A DNA stretch of 6,829 nt from Muribaculaceae bacterium (GCA_029060585.1 JAIDTS010000185.1:1-6829); one strand, 5' to 3'; counted from the stretch's first letter, positions 1-6,709 are shown. Notes: generated by a model from the letters alone, not told the origin. Numbers and translations are program-made.

Positions 1-11
1 GTCTGTTCCAT
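1..11 (-). CDS. Possible 5' end of a leftward gene running off the window
   Basis: An ATG lies at 11-9 on the minus strand, followed by codons for Glu and Gln before the window ends. It sits about 30 bases downstream of where a transcript from the TAACTTTG element at 55-48 would begin, which is a normal leader length for Bacteroidota. Only three codons are visible, so no product can be named, and the true start may lie outside the window. Confidence 0.25.
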
Positions 12-47
12 TATGCTGTCAATGATTAATATCTTTTTTTCAATGCT

Positions 48-74
48 CAAAGTTACAAAAATATTACACACAAA
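48..74 (-). promoter_or_regulatory. Candidate leftward Bacteroidota promoter
   Basis: Read on the minus strand, 55-48 is TAACTTTG, a perfect match to the -7 consensus TAnnTTTG of Bacteroidota primary sigma factor promoters and identical to the element before the tRNA at the other end of the window. A TTTG that could serve as the -33 element lies at 74-71. The spacer is only 15 bases, shorter than the usual 19-21, so the -33 assignment is weak. Transcription would begin near base 41 and run out of the left edge. Confidence 0.45.
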
Positions 75-192
75 CCTAATTATCGAGGCAAAAAAACGTC
101 ATAATTGTGTTAAAAATAATTAAGTAAAATTTAATAATTTGAGAATTAACGCTTTAAGATTATTGCAATATTATTGTATCAATTTTGAAATA

Positions 193-219
193 TTGCACAC
201 CGATGCGAAGGTTGTGCAA
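193..219. repeat. Inverted repeat TTGCACA / TGTGCAA in the leader
   Basis: TTGCACA at 193-199 and TGTGCAA at 213-219 are perfect 7-base inverted arms around a 13-base centre. It could be a protein-binding site or an RNA hairpin in the leader of the channel gene. No U-tract follows, so it is not a typical terminator. A 7-base match can arise by chance in a leader of this length. Confidence 0.4.
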
Positions 220-261
220 ATCAAGAGATGTAAAGTTTCCGACAGTTGCGGCGACGGCAGA

Positions 262-278
262 TTAAACCGGTTAAACCG
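262..278. repeat. Tandem TTAAACCG repeat
   Basis: TTAAACCG occurs at 262-269 and again at 271-278, a period of nine bases, with the 8-base palindrome AACCGGTT spanning the junction (265-272). Closely spaced repeats upstream of a gene sometimes bind a regulator. Nothing else in the window carries the same motif, so a function is not established. Confidence 0.35.
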
Positions 279-459
279 TTTCCTGAGAATATTGTTAGAC
301 TCATATAGAATAATTAGAGATTTAACTAAACATTTAAAGAATTCCATTATGAACATAGCGTCAATTCTTTGCCTGATTACATCTGAAGTGGCAGAAAAGC
401 TTCCGAAAGTAACCATGCTCGGAACGGAGGAAGGTACTTATGCTGTAGCACGTTTGATA

Positions 460-1776
460 ATGAATATAGTCGACTGGATTTTCAATCTGTTCGGACTGTC
501 GCATCATCCTACTTTGGAATTGTGGATATACTCAGTGCTTGTATTCGCGATTTCATGGGGAATCGGCTATATAGCGCAGCTGGTCATCCTGTTTGTTGTC
601 AATCAGGTAGGAAAAAGGTGGAACAACCCTATCTACTCCGACTTGAGAAGAGCACAGTTTTTTCATAAGATAGCGAGAATTATTCCGGCCCTGTTCTTTT
701 TAGTGTTCATCCAGTTCACGATGCAGCAGCATTCCGATCTTAGCAGCTGGCTTTCACGTGTGACATGGATATATCTCTCCTTCATAGTGGCAAGTTGCCT
801 TACGATACTTGCATATATAATCTGGAATCATGTAGATCAAAGAGAGAATAAGAAGCATCTGCCTCTTAAAGGACTCGTGCAACTGGTCTGCGGCATAATA
901 TGGATTCTGTTCGCCATTGTAGCTGTATCTATATTGGTTGATAAGTCTCCAGGAAACCTTCTTGCAGGTATAGGAGTGTTCGCATCGGTTCTTATGCTGG
1001 TGTTCAAGGACTCCATACTTGGCGTAGTAGCCGGAGTCCAGCTTTCGGAGAATGACTCGGTGCATGTCGGAGACTGGATAGCGGTGGACGGTACGAATGC
1101 CAACGGTACAGTGCTTGAGGTTTCTCTCACCGAAGTGAAAGTCCAGAACTGGGACAAGACGGTTTCCTCCGTTCCTCCATATAATCTGATTACAGGCACC
1201 TTCACCACCTATCGCCCAATGCAGGAAAGCAATACCCGCAGAATAGCGCGCACCTACCTGATCGACAGCGAGAGCGTGGCGGAAGCTACTCCCGAAATGC
1301 TTGCAAAGATCTCAGAGATACCACTTATGAAAGACTGGATCGCAAAAAAGCAGGCGCAGAAGGCTGCCGGAAAAGAATATTGCGTGCAGAATCCGGAAGG
1401 TCTGGCCGACGGCACTATCGATACGAACCTCGGAATGTTCCGTGCATATATGAAGATGTGGCTTCAGGCAAATCCCAATATCTCGCAGGTTGACGATCTC
1501 TTCGTCAACACGCTGCAGCAGACGGCAAGCGGTATTCCGTTCCAGGTGTATTGCTTCACGAGCACGTCGCAGTGGATTCCCTACGAGGGTATTCAATCCG
1601 CGGTCTTCGAACACGTCGCTGTCATGCTCACGAAATTTGGACTTTATGTATTCGAGAACGAATCAAGCCGCGCAACGGTGCTCGAGGGCGTGATGAGCCG
1701 TCAGCTTCCGGCAGGGGAAAGTGTGTTCGGTCTCCCTACTCCGATGATAGTCAAGGATTCCCAGTCGCAATCTTAG
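460..1776 (+). CDS. MscS-family mechanosensitive ion channel, YbdG-like
   Basis: Inner-membrane channel of the small-conductance mechanosensitive family, expected to open under membrane tension and release solutes during hypo-osmotic shock. From the ATG at 460 it is 438 residues. Hydrophobic spans lie at about 22-48, 72-88, 99-121, 137-160 and 165-190. The last is the pore-lining helix, with the family's Gly/Ala pattern (LLAGIGVFASVLMLVFKDSI). It is followed by the cytoplasmic beta domain at about 195-245 (VHVGDWIAVDG, VPPYNLI). The long C-terminal part, including FRAYMKMWLQ at 327-336 and a GIPFQVYCFT segment at 358-367, resembles the E. coli YbdG branch (about 415 residues) rather than short MscS. 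The start is a choice: ATG 460 places MNIVDWIFNLFG directly before the first membrane span as in relatives. ATG 349 (475 residues) has a more A/T-rich upstream stretch and cannot be excluded. The 3' end overlaps rsmE by 26 bases. Confidence 0.9.
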   Translation: MNIVDWIFNLFGLSHHPTLELWIYSVLVFAISWGIGYIAQLVILFVVNQVGKRWNNPIYSDLRRAQFFHKIARIIPALFFLVFIQFTMQQHSDLSSWLSRVTWIYLSFIVASCLTILAYIIWNHVDQRENKKHLPLKGLVQLVCGIIWILFAIVAVSILVDKSPGNLLAGIGVFASVLMLVFKDSILGVVAGVQLSENDSVHVGDWIAVDGTNANGTVLEVSLTEVKVQNWDKTVSSVPPYNLITGTFTTYRPMQESNTRRIARTYLIDSESVAEATPEMLAKISEIPLMKDWIAKKQAQKAAGKEYCVQNPEGLADGTIDTNLGMFRAYMKMWLQANPNISQVDDLFVNTLQQTASGIPFQVYCFTSTSQWIPYEGIQSAVFEHVAVMLTKFGLYVFENESSRATVLEGVMSRQLPAGESVFGLPTPMIVKDSQSQS

Positions 1777-2473
1777 GATCTCCAACGACATGGGCCGCAA
1801 CGGCCGCATAGAGGGCAGCTGTCTCCAGACGGAGGCGGCTGCCCCCAAACGTTACAGGGAGATAACCTCTTTCGGCAGCATCCGCAACTTCTTGTGGTGT
1901 GAAGTCTCCTTCAGGGCCGATCATAATTCTTACATCGCCTCCCTTATATTTCTGTGCGAAACCGAGGAGTGGATAACGCTCGTCGCAATATCCAAGACAT
2001 CTGAAACCTGAAAAACCATCATTGATCAATTCATTGAAAGGCACGGGACCTTCTATCAGTGTCTTGGTAGTCTTGAGCGATTGATTCATGGCCGAAACAG
2101 CGATTTTCTCCAGCCTTTCCGTGCGCAGCGACTTGCGTTCGCTTCGGGCGCATTTCATAAGCACGATCCGGTCTACTCCGATTTCCACGGCCTTTTCTAC
2201 GAGCCATTCCATTCTGTCGGCATTTTTCGACGGTGCCACGCAGAGCTCAAGCCGGAATCCCCACCATGGAGCGATCTTCTCCACGGTGAGGATTTCCACG
2301 CCTGTATGCTTCGGGTGGGAGTCGAGAATCTGGCATTCGAAACGATGTCCGCGTCCGTCGGTGACGAATATGCGGTCGCCTTCCTTCATCCTCAGGACAC
2401 GGCAGGCATGCCCCGATTCCGTTTCTGGCAGTGTTCCGGTCGCCTCTATGTCAGGTGCATAAAACTGAATCAT
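1751..2473 (-). CDS. rsmE: 16S rRNA (uracil1498-N3)-methyltransferase RsmE
   Basis: SAM-dependent enzyme that methylates N3 of U1498 in helix 44 of 16S rRNA, acting on the assembled 30S subunit. The 240 residues match the family's usual length. The N-terminal PUA-like part carries HACRVLRMKEGD at 22-33. The SPOUT-fold catalytic part has MEWLVEKAVEIGVDRI at 88-103 followed by CARSERK at 108-114, the SAM-binding loop IGPEGDFT at 185-192, and the knot segment GSRLRLETAA at 211-220. The start at ATG 2473 gives the normal N-terminus (MIQFYA) and lies two bases after the transporter stop, so the gene is probably last in the leftward operon and translated by coupling. Its 3' end runs 26 bases into the end of the convergent channel gene. 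No key motif is missing. Confidence 0.97.
   Translation of the reverse strand: MIQFYAPDIEATGTLPETESGHACRVLRMKEGDRIFVTDGRGHRFECQILDSHPKHTGVEILTVEKIAPWWGFRLELCVAPSKNADRMEWLVEKAVEIGVDRIVLMKCARSERKSLRTERLEKIAVSAMNQSLKTTKTLIEGPVPFNELINDGFSGFRCLGYCDERYPLLGFAQKYKGGDVRIMIGPEGDFTPQEVADAAERGYLPVTFGGSRLRLETAALYAAVAAHVVGDPKIATGNP
1813..1844. other. Strong hairpin inside the 3' end of rsmE, downstream of the channel gene
   Basis: GGGCAGC (1813-1819) pairs perfectly with GCTGCCC (1838-1844). Inside it CTCC (1823-1826) pairs with GGAG (1831-1834) around an AGAC loop, with G-C and G-U pairs joining the two helices. A smaller hairpin, GGCCG/CGGCC, sits at 1793-1805. Both lie just after the channel stop codon at 1774-1776. 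Neither is followed by a T-run, so a classic intrinsic terminator is not supported. On the minus strand the larger hairpin encodes the conserved SRLRLETAA motif of RsmE, so the pairing may be a by-product of codons. Confidence 0.4.
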
Positions 2474-2475
2474 AG

Positions 2476-3819
2476 TCAGATCTGATCTTTATCATCGAGA
2501 ATTCCCCCTGCCGCGAGTCCAGTCTTGTCAGCAGCTTCGCTTTTTGAGATGTTTTCCTTCTTGTTTTCCTTGAAGATAAGCGCAAACAGAATTCCGACCA
2601 CCAATGCATAGGCAGCGAATATGAGCCAGCTTGTGTGCCATCCGTCGATCTGGGGCAATCCCGCGGGCTTGCTGAAAACGAAATTCTCAAGTATAGCTCC
2701 GGCACTGAGGGTTCCTATCGTAGCGCCGAGGCCGTTGGTCATGATCATGAAGAGTCCCTGAGCCGAGCTTCGGATCGAAGGGTCTGTCTCTTGGTCTACG
2801 TAAAGGGATCCGGATACATTGAAGAAGTCGAAAGCGATACCGTAGACTATCATGGAGAGGATGAAGAGCCATACGAGACCTCCGGGGTTGCCTATTCCGA
2901 AGAAGCCGAAACGTCCGACCCACGCGAACATCGACATCAGCATCATTCCTTTGATTCCTATGCGCTTCAGGAAGAATGGGATGAGAAGGATACATAGTGT
3001 CTCAGACATCTGGGAAAGAGAGATCAGAGCATTGGCGTTTTCCGCTCCCCATGTGGTGGCGAATTCTGCCACGTCCTTGAAGGATGTTATGAATATGTTG
3101 CCGTAGCCGTTAGTGATCTGCAGGCTGACGCCGAGGAGCATGGAGAAAATAAAGAAGACAGCCATCTTCTTTTGCTTGAAGAGTGCGAAAGCCTTAAGGC
3201 CGAGTACATCGGCAAGCGAGCCTGATGCGGCCTTGTTGGTCGGACAGTCCGGAAGTGTCAGTGCATAGATGCAGAGGACTCCGCTGAGGATGGCCGATGT
3301 GATGAGCTGGCAGTAGTTGGTCTGATACTGCGTGAAGTTGACAAACAGCATGGCGCAGATGAAGCCAACTGTTCCGAATACTCTGATGGGAGGGAACTCC
3401 TTGACTGTGTCAAGTCCCGCTTTGGTAAGGGCTGAGTAGGCGACGGAATTGCTCAGGCCGATAGTAGGCATAAAGAAAGCCACAGAGAAGGCATAGAACC
3501 AGAACAGCGTATGAAATTGGACGGCATCTTGTGCAATCAATCCGTAGACCCCGGCAGCTGCCATGAAGATTCCTGCCGTGAGGTGGCAGAGACTGAGCAT
3601 TCGCTGTGCATGGATCCAACGGTCGGCTATGATGCCGATTATGGCAGGCATGAAGATCGAGACTATGCCTTGCACTGCATAGAACCATTTGATGTCGGCG
3701 GCGAGTCCGACGCGTCCAAGATAATTTCCAAGAGAGGTAAGATAGGCTCCCCAGATTGCAAACTCAAGAAAACTCATTACGGCGAGTCTTGCCTTGAGCG
3801 GAAAATTACTGTTGTTCAT
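2476..3819 (-). CDS. Nucleoside:H+ symporter, NupG/XapB family (MFS)
   Basis: Inner-membrane major facilitator predicted to import nucleosides with protons. The 447 residues hold about twelve membrane spans: roughly 12-35, 45-66, 74-96, 104-122, 145-163, 170-188, 217-237, 262-283, 289-309, 314-334, 353-376 and 394-416, with a charged cytoplasmic tail after 417. Family signatures are FLEFAIWGAYLTSL in span 1, ADRW at 65-68, and DFFNVSGSLYVDQE at 331-344. Residues I recall as lining the nucleoside pocket of E. coli NupG have counterparts at matching spacing here: R146, T150, F153, Q234, N237, Q270, E273, Y326 and F330. This supports nucleoside transport over a generic sugar role, though the exact substrate is inferred. 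ATG 3819 is 39 bases after the upstream fusion gene's stop, with no promoter-like element between, and the gene ends two bases before rsmE. Confidence 0.9.
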   Translation of the reverse strand: MNNSNFPLKARLAVMSFLEFAIWGAYLTSLGNYLGRVGLAADIKWFYAVQGIVSIFMPAIIGIIADRWIHAQRMLSLCHLTAGIFMAAAGVYGLIAQDAVQFHTLFWFYAFSVAFFMPTIGLSNSVAYSALTKAGLDTVKEFPPIRVFGTVGFICAMLFVNFTQYQTNYCQLITSAILSGVLCIYALTLPDCPTNKAASGSLADVLGLKAFALFKQKKMAVFFIFSMLLGVSLQITNGYGNIFITSFKDVAEFATTWGAENANALISLSQMSETLCILLIPFFLKRIGIKGMMLMSMFAWVGRFGFFGIGNPGGLVWLFILSMIVYGIAFDFFNVSGSLYVDQETDPSIRSSAQGLFMIMTNGLGATIGTLSAGAILENFVFSKPAGLPQIDGWHTSWLIFAAYALVVGILFALIFKENKKENISKSEAADKTGLAAGGILDDKDQI

Positions 3820-3858
3820 GATGTATTGATTGTAGATGGTTATTCTTATTTCAGTTAG

Positions 3859-5649
3859 TTATTCAATAGTTATGACTTCTCCGTCGAAAGCATATTCCAC
3901 TCCGGGGGGGAGGAGTCTGGCTACATCCGCGTGCAGTCCCAGTCCGTGGCTTCCGTGGGTCAGATAGGCCCTGGCGGGCTTAAGCTCCTCTATCAGGGCA
4001 AGCGCCTCCGTTAGGATCAGGTGGGCGAAATGCGGCTGCCCGATTCTCAGACAGTTGAGAATCAACACGTCGAGGCCCTTCAGCTTTTCCTTCTCCGAAT
4101 CGGAAATGGTCTTGGCGTCGGTCACATAAGCGAAATTACCGATTCTGTATCCGTAGATGGGAAGTTTTCCGTGCATCACCTCTATCGGTGTGATCTCTAG
4201 ACCTTCCAGGCTGAACGGGTGGCACGCTATCTCATGGAGCTCCAGTCGAGGCACCCCGGGATACGGATGCTTTCTGAAGCAATAGTCAACCCGGTTGCGA
4301 AGATCGGCCGCCGTCTGGGGATTTGCGTATACGGGAAGGTCTTTCTCGAAGCAGAACGGTCTGACGTCGTCGATTCCTCCGACATGGTCGTAATGCTGAT
4401 GGGTGAGCAGTATGGCGTCAAGTCTTCGCAGTCCGCAGCGCAGGGCCTGCTGCCGAAGGTCGGGCGATGCGTCGATGAGGATGCGGAGTCCGTGTGTCTC
4501 TACAAGGACGGATGCCCTCAGCCTTTTGTCTCTCGGGTCTGTCGACCTGCATGTGGGGCACAGGCATCCTATCTCGGGTACACCCTTCGAGGTGCCGCTG
4601 CCGAGAACTGTTACCTTTATCCTCGTGTCGATATAGTTTACTTCTGGATTGAGCTCTATGAAGAAATTCTGCTTTACGGCTTCTGTGATATGGTCGGCGA
4701 GCCGTGCGACGTCGCTTCCCGTAGCGGAACCGGTATTCGCGATGACGAGTGGCTGGAGCGGCCATACTTCCGCTCCTCCTTCCGTCTGTCCCTTAAGACC
4801 GCAGTGGTCGATTAGCCAAGCTCCAGAAAGCTTGACCTTCCCTTCCTCGGAAGAAGGATGGAATGGAATGTCTATTCCCCTGGCCTTTATCTCTTCCTGA
4901 TAATAATAGGCGCTGACCTCCGGATTCTTGAAAAATGAACCTGCGCTTCCTATGACAGCAGGATTCGGAAGCTTCGAATCTCTGAGCCGCACGACTTCGT
5001 CGGCAAGTTCTCGGATAGTCGGAGTCCTTCCGAGGCGTTCTGCAAACTGCCTAAGAGGCGTGTATTCAAGATTAAGGGCATCCGTACCGCGGCGAAGCCT
5101 ATAGCTCACACGCAATACGATAAGTCGCCCTTTTGCTTCATGCTTGAATATCGAGTCGCGGTATTTAAATCCGCATTCATCATTCTTAAGGAGTATCTTT
5201 TTTCTTGACTTAACGTCGAAGCATTCTACGGAATGGATGAAATTTCCGGCTTCCGCGCCATAGGCCCCGACATTCTGCACCGCCGATGCACCGACTTCTC
5301 CCGGAATGCCTGCCATGTTTTCAAGTCCTGCTATGCTTCGAGAGATGCACCAGTCTACAAGATCTGTCCATTTCTCACCGGCTCCGGCAATTACGAATAC
5401 CGTAGTATCGTCTTTTTGGTAGCTTGTGATTCCTTTGATTCGGGAGTGAAGCACAATTCCTTTGAATGGCGCGAGAAAAAGCAGATTCGAGCCGCTGCCG
5501 ATATGCAGATACTCGTTGTCTATGAATTCCGGCGTCCTGCTCAGTGCGAGAAGATCTTTTTCATCTTCATATTCAGCATATATTGCAGCCTTGGCCGGAA
5601 CCTTGAATGTCGTAAGGTCCGTCAGGTCTTTATCGTATTCGATTTTCAT
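3859..5649 (-). CDS. murB: Fusion of MurB (UDP-N-acetylmuramate dehydrogenase) with a PhnP-like MBL-fold hydrolase
   Basis: One uninterrupted 596-residue frame. Residues 1-340 are a complete MurB, the cytoplasmic FAD enzyme that reduces UDP-GlcNAc-enolpyruvate to UDP-MurNAc with NADPH. It has the GSGSN flavin loop (51-55), IPGEVGASAVQNVGAYG (115-131), YRDS with R164, Y196, GSFFKNP with catalytic Ser238 (237-243), and NPEV with Glu336. Its size and Tyr loop fit the E. coli type I enzyme of about 342 residues. After three residues (DTR), residues 344-596 form a metallo-beta-lactamase-fold hydrolase of the PhnP/COG1235 type: GCLCPTC (361-367), THQHYDH (416-422), H493, D511 and H565, with H568 placed like the fourth ligand of PhnP's structural zinc. 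E. coli PhnP is a cyclic ribose-phosphate phosphodiesterase; this half's substrate is unknown. The hydrolase half has ATA where a start codon would be expected and no ATG, GTG or TTG nearby. The ATG at 5649 overlaps the lipoprotein stop (ATGA). Confidence 0.93.
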   Translation of the reverse strand: MKIEYDKDLTDLTTFKVPAKAAIYAEYEDEKDLLALSRTPEFIDNEYLHIGSGSNLLFLAPFKGIVLHSRIKGITSYQKDDTTVFVIAGAGEKWTDLVDWCISRSIAGLENMAGIPGEVGASAVQNVGAYGAEAGNFIHSVECFDVKSRKKILLKNDECGFKYRDSIFKHEAKGRLIVLRVSYRLRRGTDALNLEYTPLRQFAERLGRTPTIRELADEVVRLRDSKLPNPAVIGSAGSFFKNPEVSAYYYQEEIKARGIDIPFHPSSEEGKVKLSGAWLIDHCGLKGQTEGGAEVWPLQPLVIANTGSATGSDVARLADHITEAVKQNFFIELNPEVNYIDTRIKVTVLGSGTSKGVPEIGCLCPTCRSTDPRDKRLRASVLVETHGLRILIDASPDLRQQALRCGLRRLDAILLTHQHYDHVGGIDDVRPFCFEKDLPVYANPQTAADLRNRVDYCFRKHPYPGVPRLELHEIACHPFSLEGLEITPIEVMHGKLPIYGYRIGNFAYVTDAKTISDSEKEKLKGLDVLILNCLRIGQPHFAHLILTEALALIEELKPARAYLTHGSHGLGLHADVARLLPPGVEYAFDGEVITIE

Positions 5650-6611
5650 TGTCTGAAGTTTGTTAGAAGTCCGTCTGTAAACATGAGATATGTCCCGTCG
5701 GTGTATTGCCAGATGTCCATGGTCTGCGATCTGTTGTGGCCTGAACGCACTTCATCGGGATTTCCTATCGAGAGCTTGCACTCTTCTTTCGTCATTCCTT
5801 CTCCGACCCTCCCGCGTTGGATGAGGTCCCAGTGCTCTTTGGAAATATGAGGATATCTCTCCTTGGGGTCTGACAGGAAGAATATGGCTGCGAAGTTGCG
5901 GCTGTCATGGAGGTCGGATGTGTAATTCATATGAAGATATCCGTCATTACCATTGGGTCCGATGATCTTTATGATGATCGGAAAGTCTCCGGTGGCTGTC
6001 TCTACATCGATAACCTTTACTTTTGCGAATTTAAGGCCCGGAATGCGGGAGCCGTCGGAATCATACCATAGATTGCTTTTGGTCCATAGTGTGGCTCCCT
6101 GAATCTTTGCCTTCCATTGCTCTATAAGGTCCATATCGGCCATGAGGGGGAGCTTCGCGCTGTCGATTTCCTTCAAGGCGCTGGCGGTGGGTTTTCCTGT
6201 GCGGTGACGGTAGGTGCGACTGCCATCGGAAAATAGAAGCACGCACTCCTCACGTAAATCCGGGTTGATGTGGCTGTCGAGTCCGATGAAGGTCAGGGTT
6301 CGTCCGGCAAACGAATCATCGGAGCCTTCCGTGTTGAGTGCAGAGGGCTCGAATATGTAGAGCGTACGGTCTGTCATCGCCAGGAATCTCTTGCCGTTCT
6401 TCCATTCTGACAGGGATGTGCCCTTTATGCTCTCTGCTAATTTCTGTTCCGGGGATTTTGCCATAAGTCTGGCATCCTCCTTAGTCATTCGAATCTTCTT
6501 GGTGCTCTCGATTCCTGTGCTGCAGGAGACGGAAATCATAGCGATAATTCCCATGAGCAGGATACTGCGAAGCCGTCCGATCAAAAGCCTGTATGTTATG
6601 CTTGAGTTCAA
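5646..6611 (-). CDS. Predicted lipoprotein with a BamE/SmpA-like C-terminal segment
   Basis: Probable envelope lipoprotein of unknown function, 321 residues from the TTG at 6611. A basic start (YRLLIGRLR) leads into a hydrophobic stretch ending in a lipobox-like ISVSC, so Cys30 would be the lipidated residue. A second TTG at 6584 would give an equally good, shorter 20-residue signal peptide; no in-frame ATG precedes the signal. The central part (about 65-250) alternates short beta-type stretches and polar turns (RFLAMTDRTLYIFEP, ECVLLFSDGSRTYRH) and matches no domain I recognise. Residues about 263-320 (GRVGEGMTKEECKLSIGNPDEV, then IWQY, YLMF, GLLTNF) follow the layout of the SmpA/BamE fold: a helix with a G-M-T turn, a GNP motif, then strands. 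It is first in the operon and its TGA overlaps the murB ATG by four bases. Function in outer-membrane assembly is only a possibility. Confidence 0.82.
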   Translation of the reverse strand: MNSSITYRLLIGRLRSILLMGIIAMISVSCSTGIESTKKIRMTKEDARLMAKSPEQKLAESIKGTSLSEWKNGKRFLAMTDRTLYIFEPSALNTEGSDDSFAGRTLTFIGLDSHINPDLREECVLLFSDGSRTYRHRTGKPTASALKEIDSAKLPLMADMDLIEQWKAKIQGATLWTKSNLWYDSDGSRIPGLKFAKVKVIDVETATGDFPIIIKIIGPNGNDGYLHMNYTSDLHDSRNFAAIFFLSDPKERYPHISKEHWDLIQRGRVGEGMTKEECKLSIGNPDEVRSGHNRSQTMDIWQYTDGTYLMFTDGLLTNFRQ

Positions 6612-6667
6612 TGTGCTGAAAGATAAATAAATGAATATTTGGCGCCGTTTGCGTCAGAAATCAAATG

Positions 6668-6675
6668 CAAAGATA
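6668..6675 (-). promoter_or_regulatory. Promoter -7 element for the leftward operon
   Basis: On the minus strand 6675-6668 reads TATCTTTG, a perfect TAnnTTTG. Transcription would begin near 6661, giving a leader of about 50 bases before the TTG start at 6611. No TTTG is found at the expected -33 distance; that place is a run of T (complement of the A-run 6691-6698). The operon has no other promoter-like element in its short gaps, so this one probably serves all four genes. Confidence 0.55.
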
Positions 6676-6709
6676 ATCATTTTTTTTTTGAAAAAAAAGA
6701 GTTGAAAAA

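Larger units (their letters stand above)
12..459. other. Long A/T-rich intergenic region and leader before the channel gene
   Basis: This stretch holds no convincing gene. The channel frame stays open back to a TTG at 139, but the part before 349 encodes no recognisable sequence and is much richer in A/T than the gene. The region contains the leftward promoter described above, a TTGCACA/TGTGCAA inverted repeat (193-219), a tandem TTAAACCG repeat (262-278), and a three-codon reading frame ATG-CTG-TAG at 440-448 with GGAGG nine bases before it. I found no perfect rightward TAnnTTTG; the closest is TAATTTG at 135-141, one base short in its spacer. Confidence 0.5.

Noticed and set aside
139..459. 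N-terminal extension of the channel open to a TTG at 139
   Set aside because: The extra residues are basic and Cys-rich with no family resemblance, and the DNA up to 348 is A/T-rich and leader-like. ATG 349 remains a minor alternative; TTG 139 does not.
3820..3858. Separate promoter for the transporter in the 39-base gap
   Set aside because: The minus strand here has no TAnnTTTG or TTTG element and no terminator-like hairpin, so read-through from the fusion gene is the simpler reading.
3904..3910. Run of seven G near the 3' end of the fusion gene, as a possible slippage or phase-variation tract
   Set aside because: The frame is intact and the run simply encodes two prolines plus neighbouring bases. 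A single 7-base run near the C-terminus is weak evidence for switching.
4219..4815. Rightward 198-residue frame opposite the MurB/hydrolase fusion
   Set aside because: It lies wholly antisense to a well-supported gene with intact catalytic motifs. Its translation shows no recognisable domain.
5233..5850. Rightward 205-residue frame across the lipoprotein/murB junction
   Set aside because: It is antisense to two confident coding regions, Cys- and Phe-rich as expected of a shadow frame, and has no promoter or domain.
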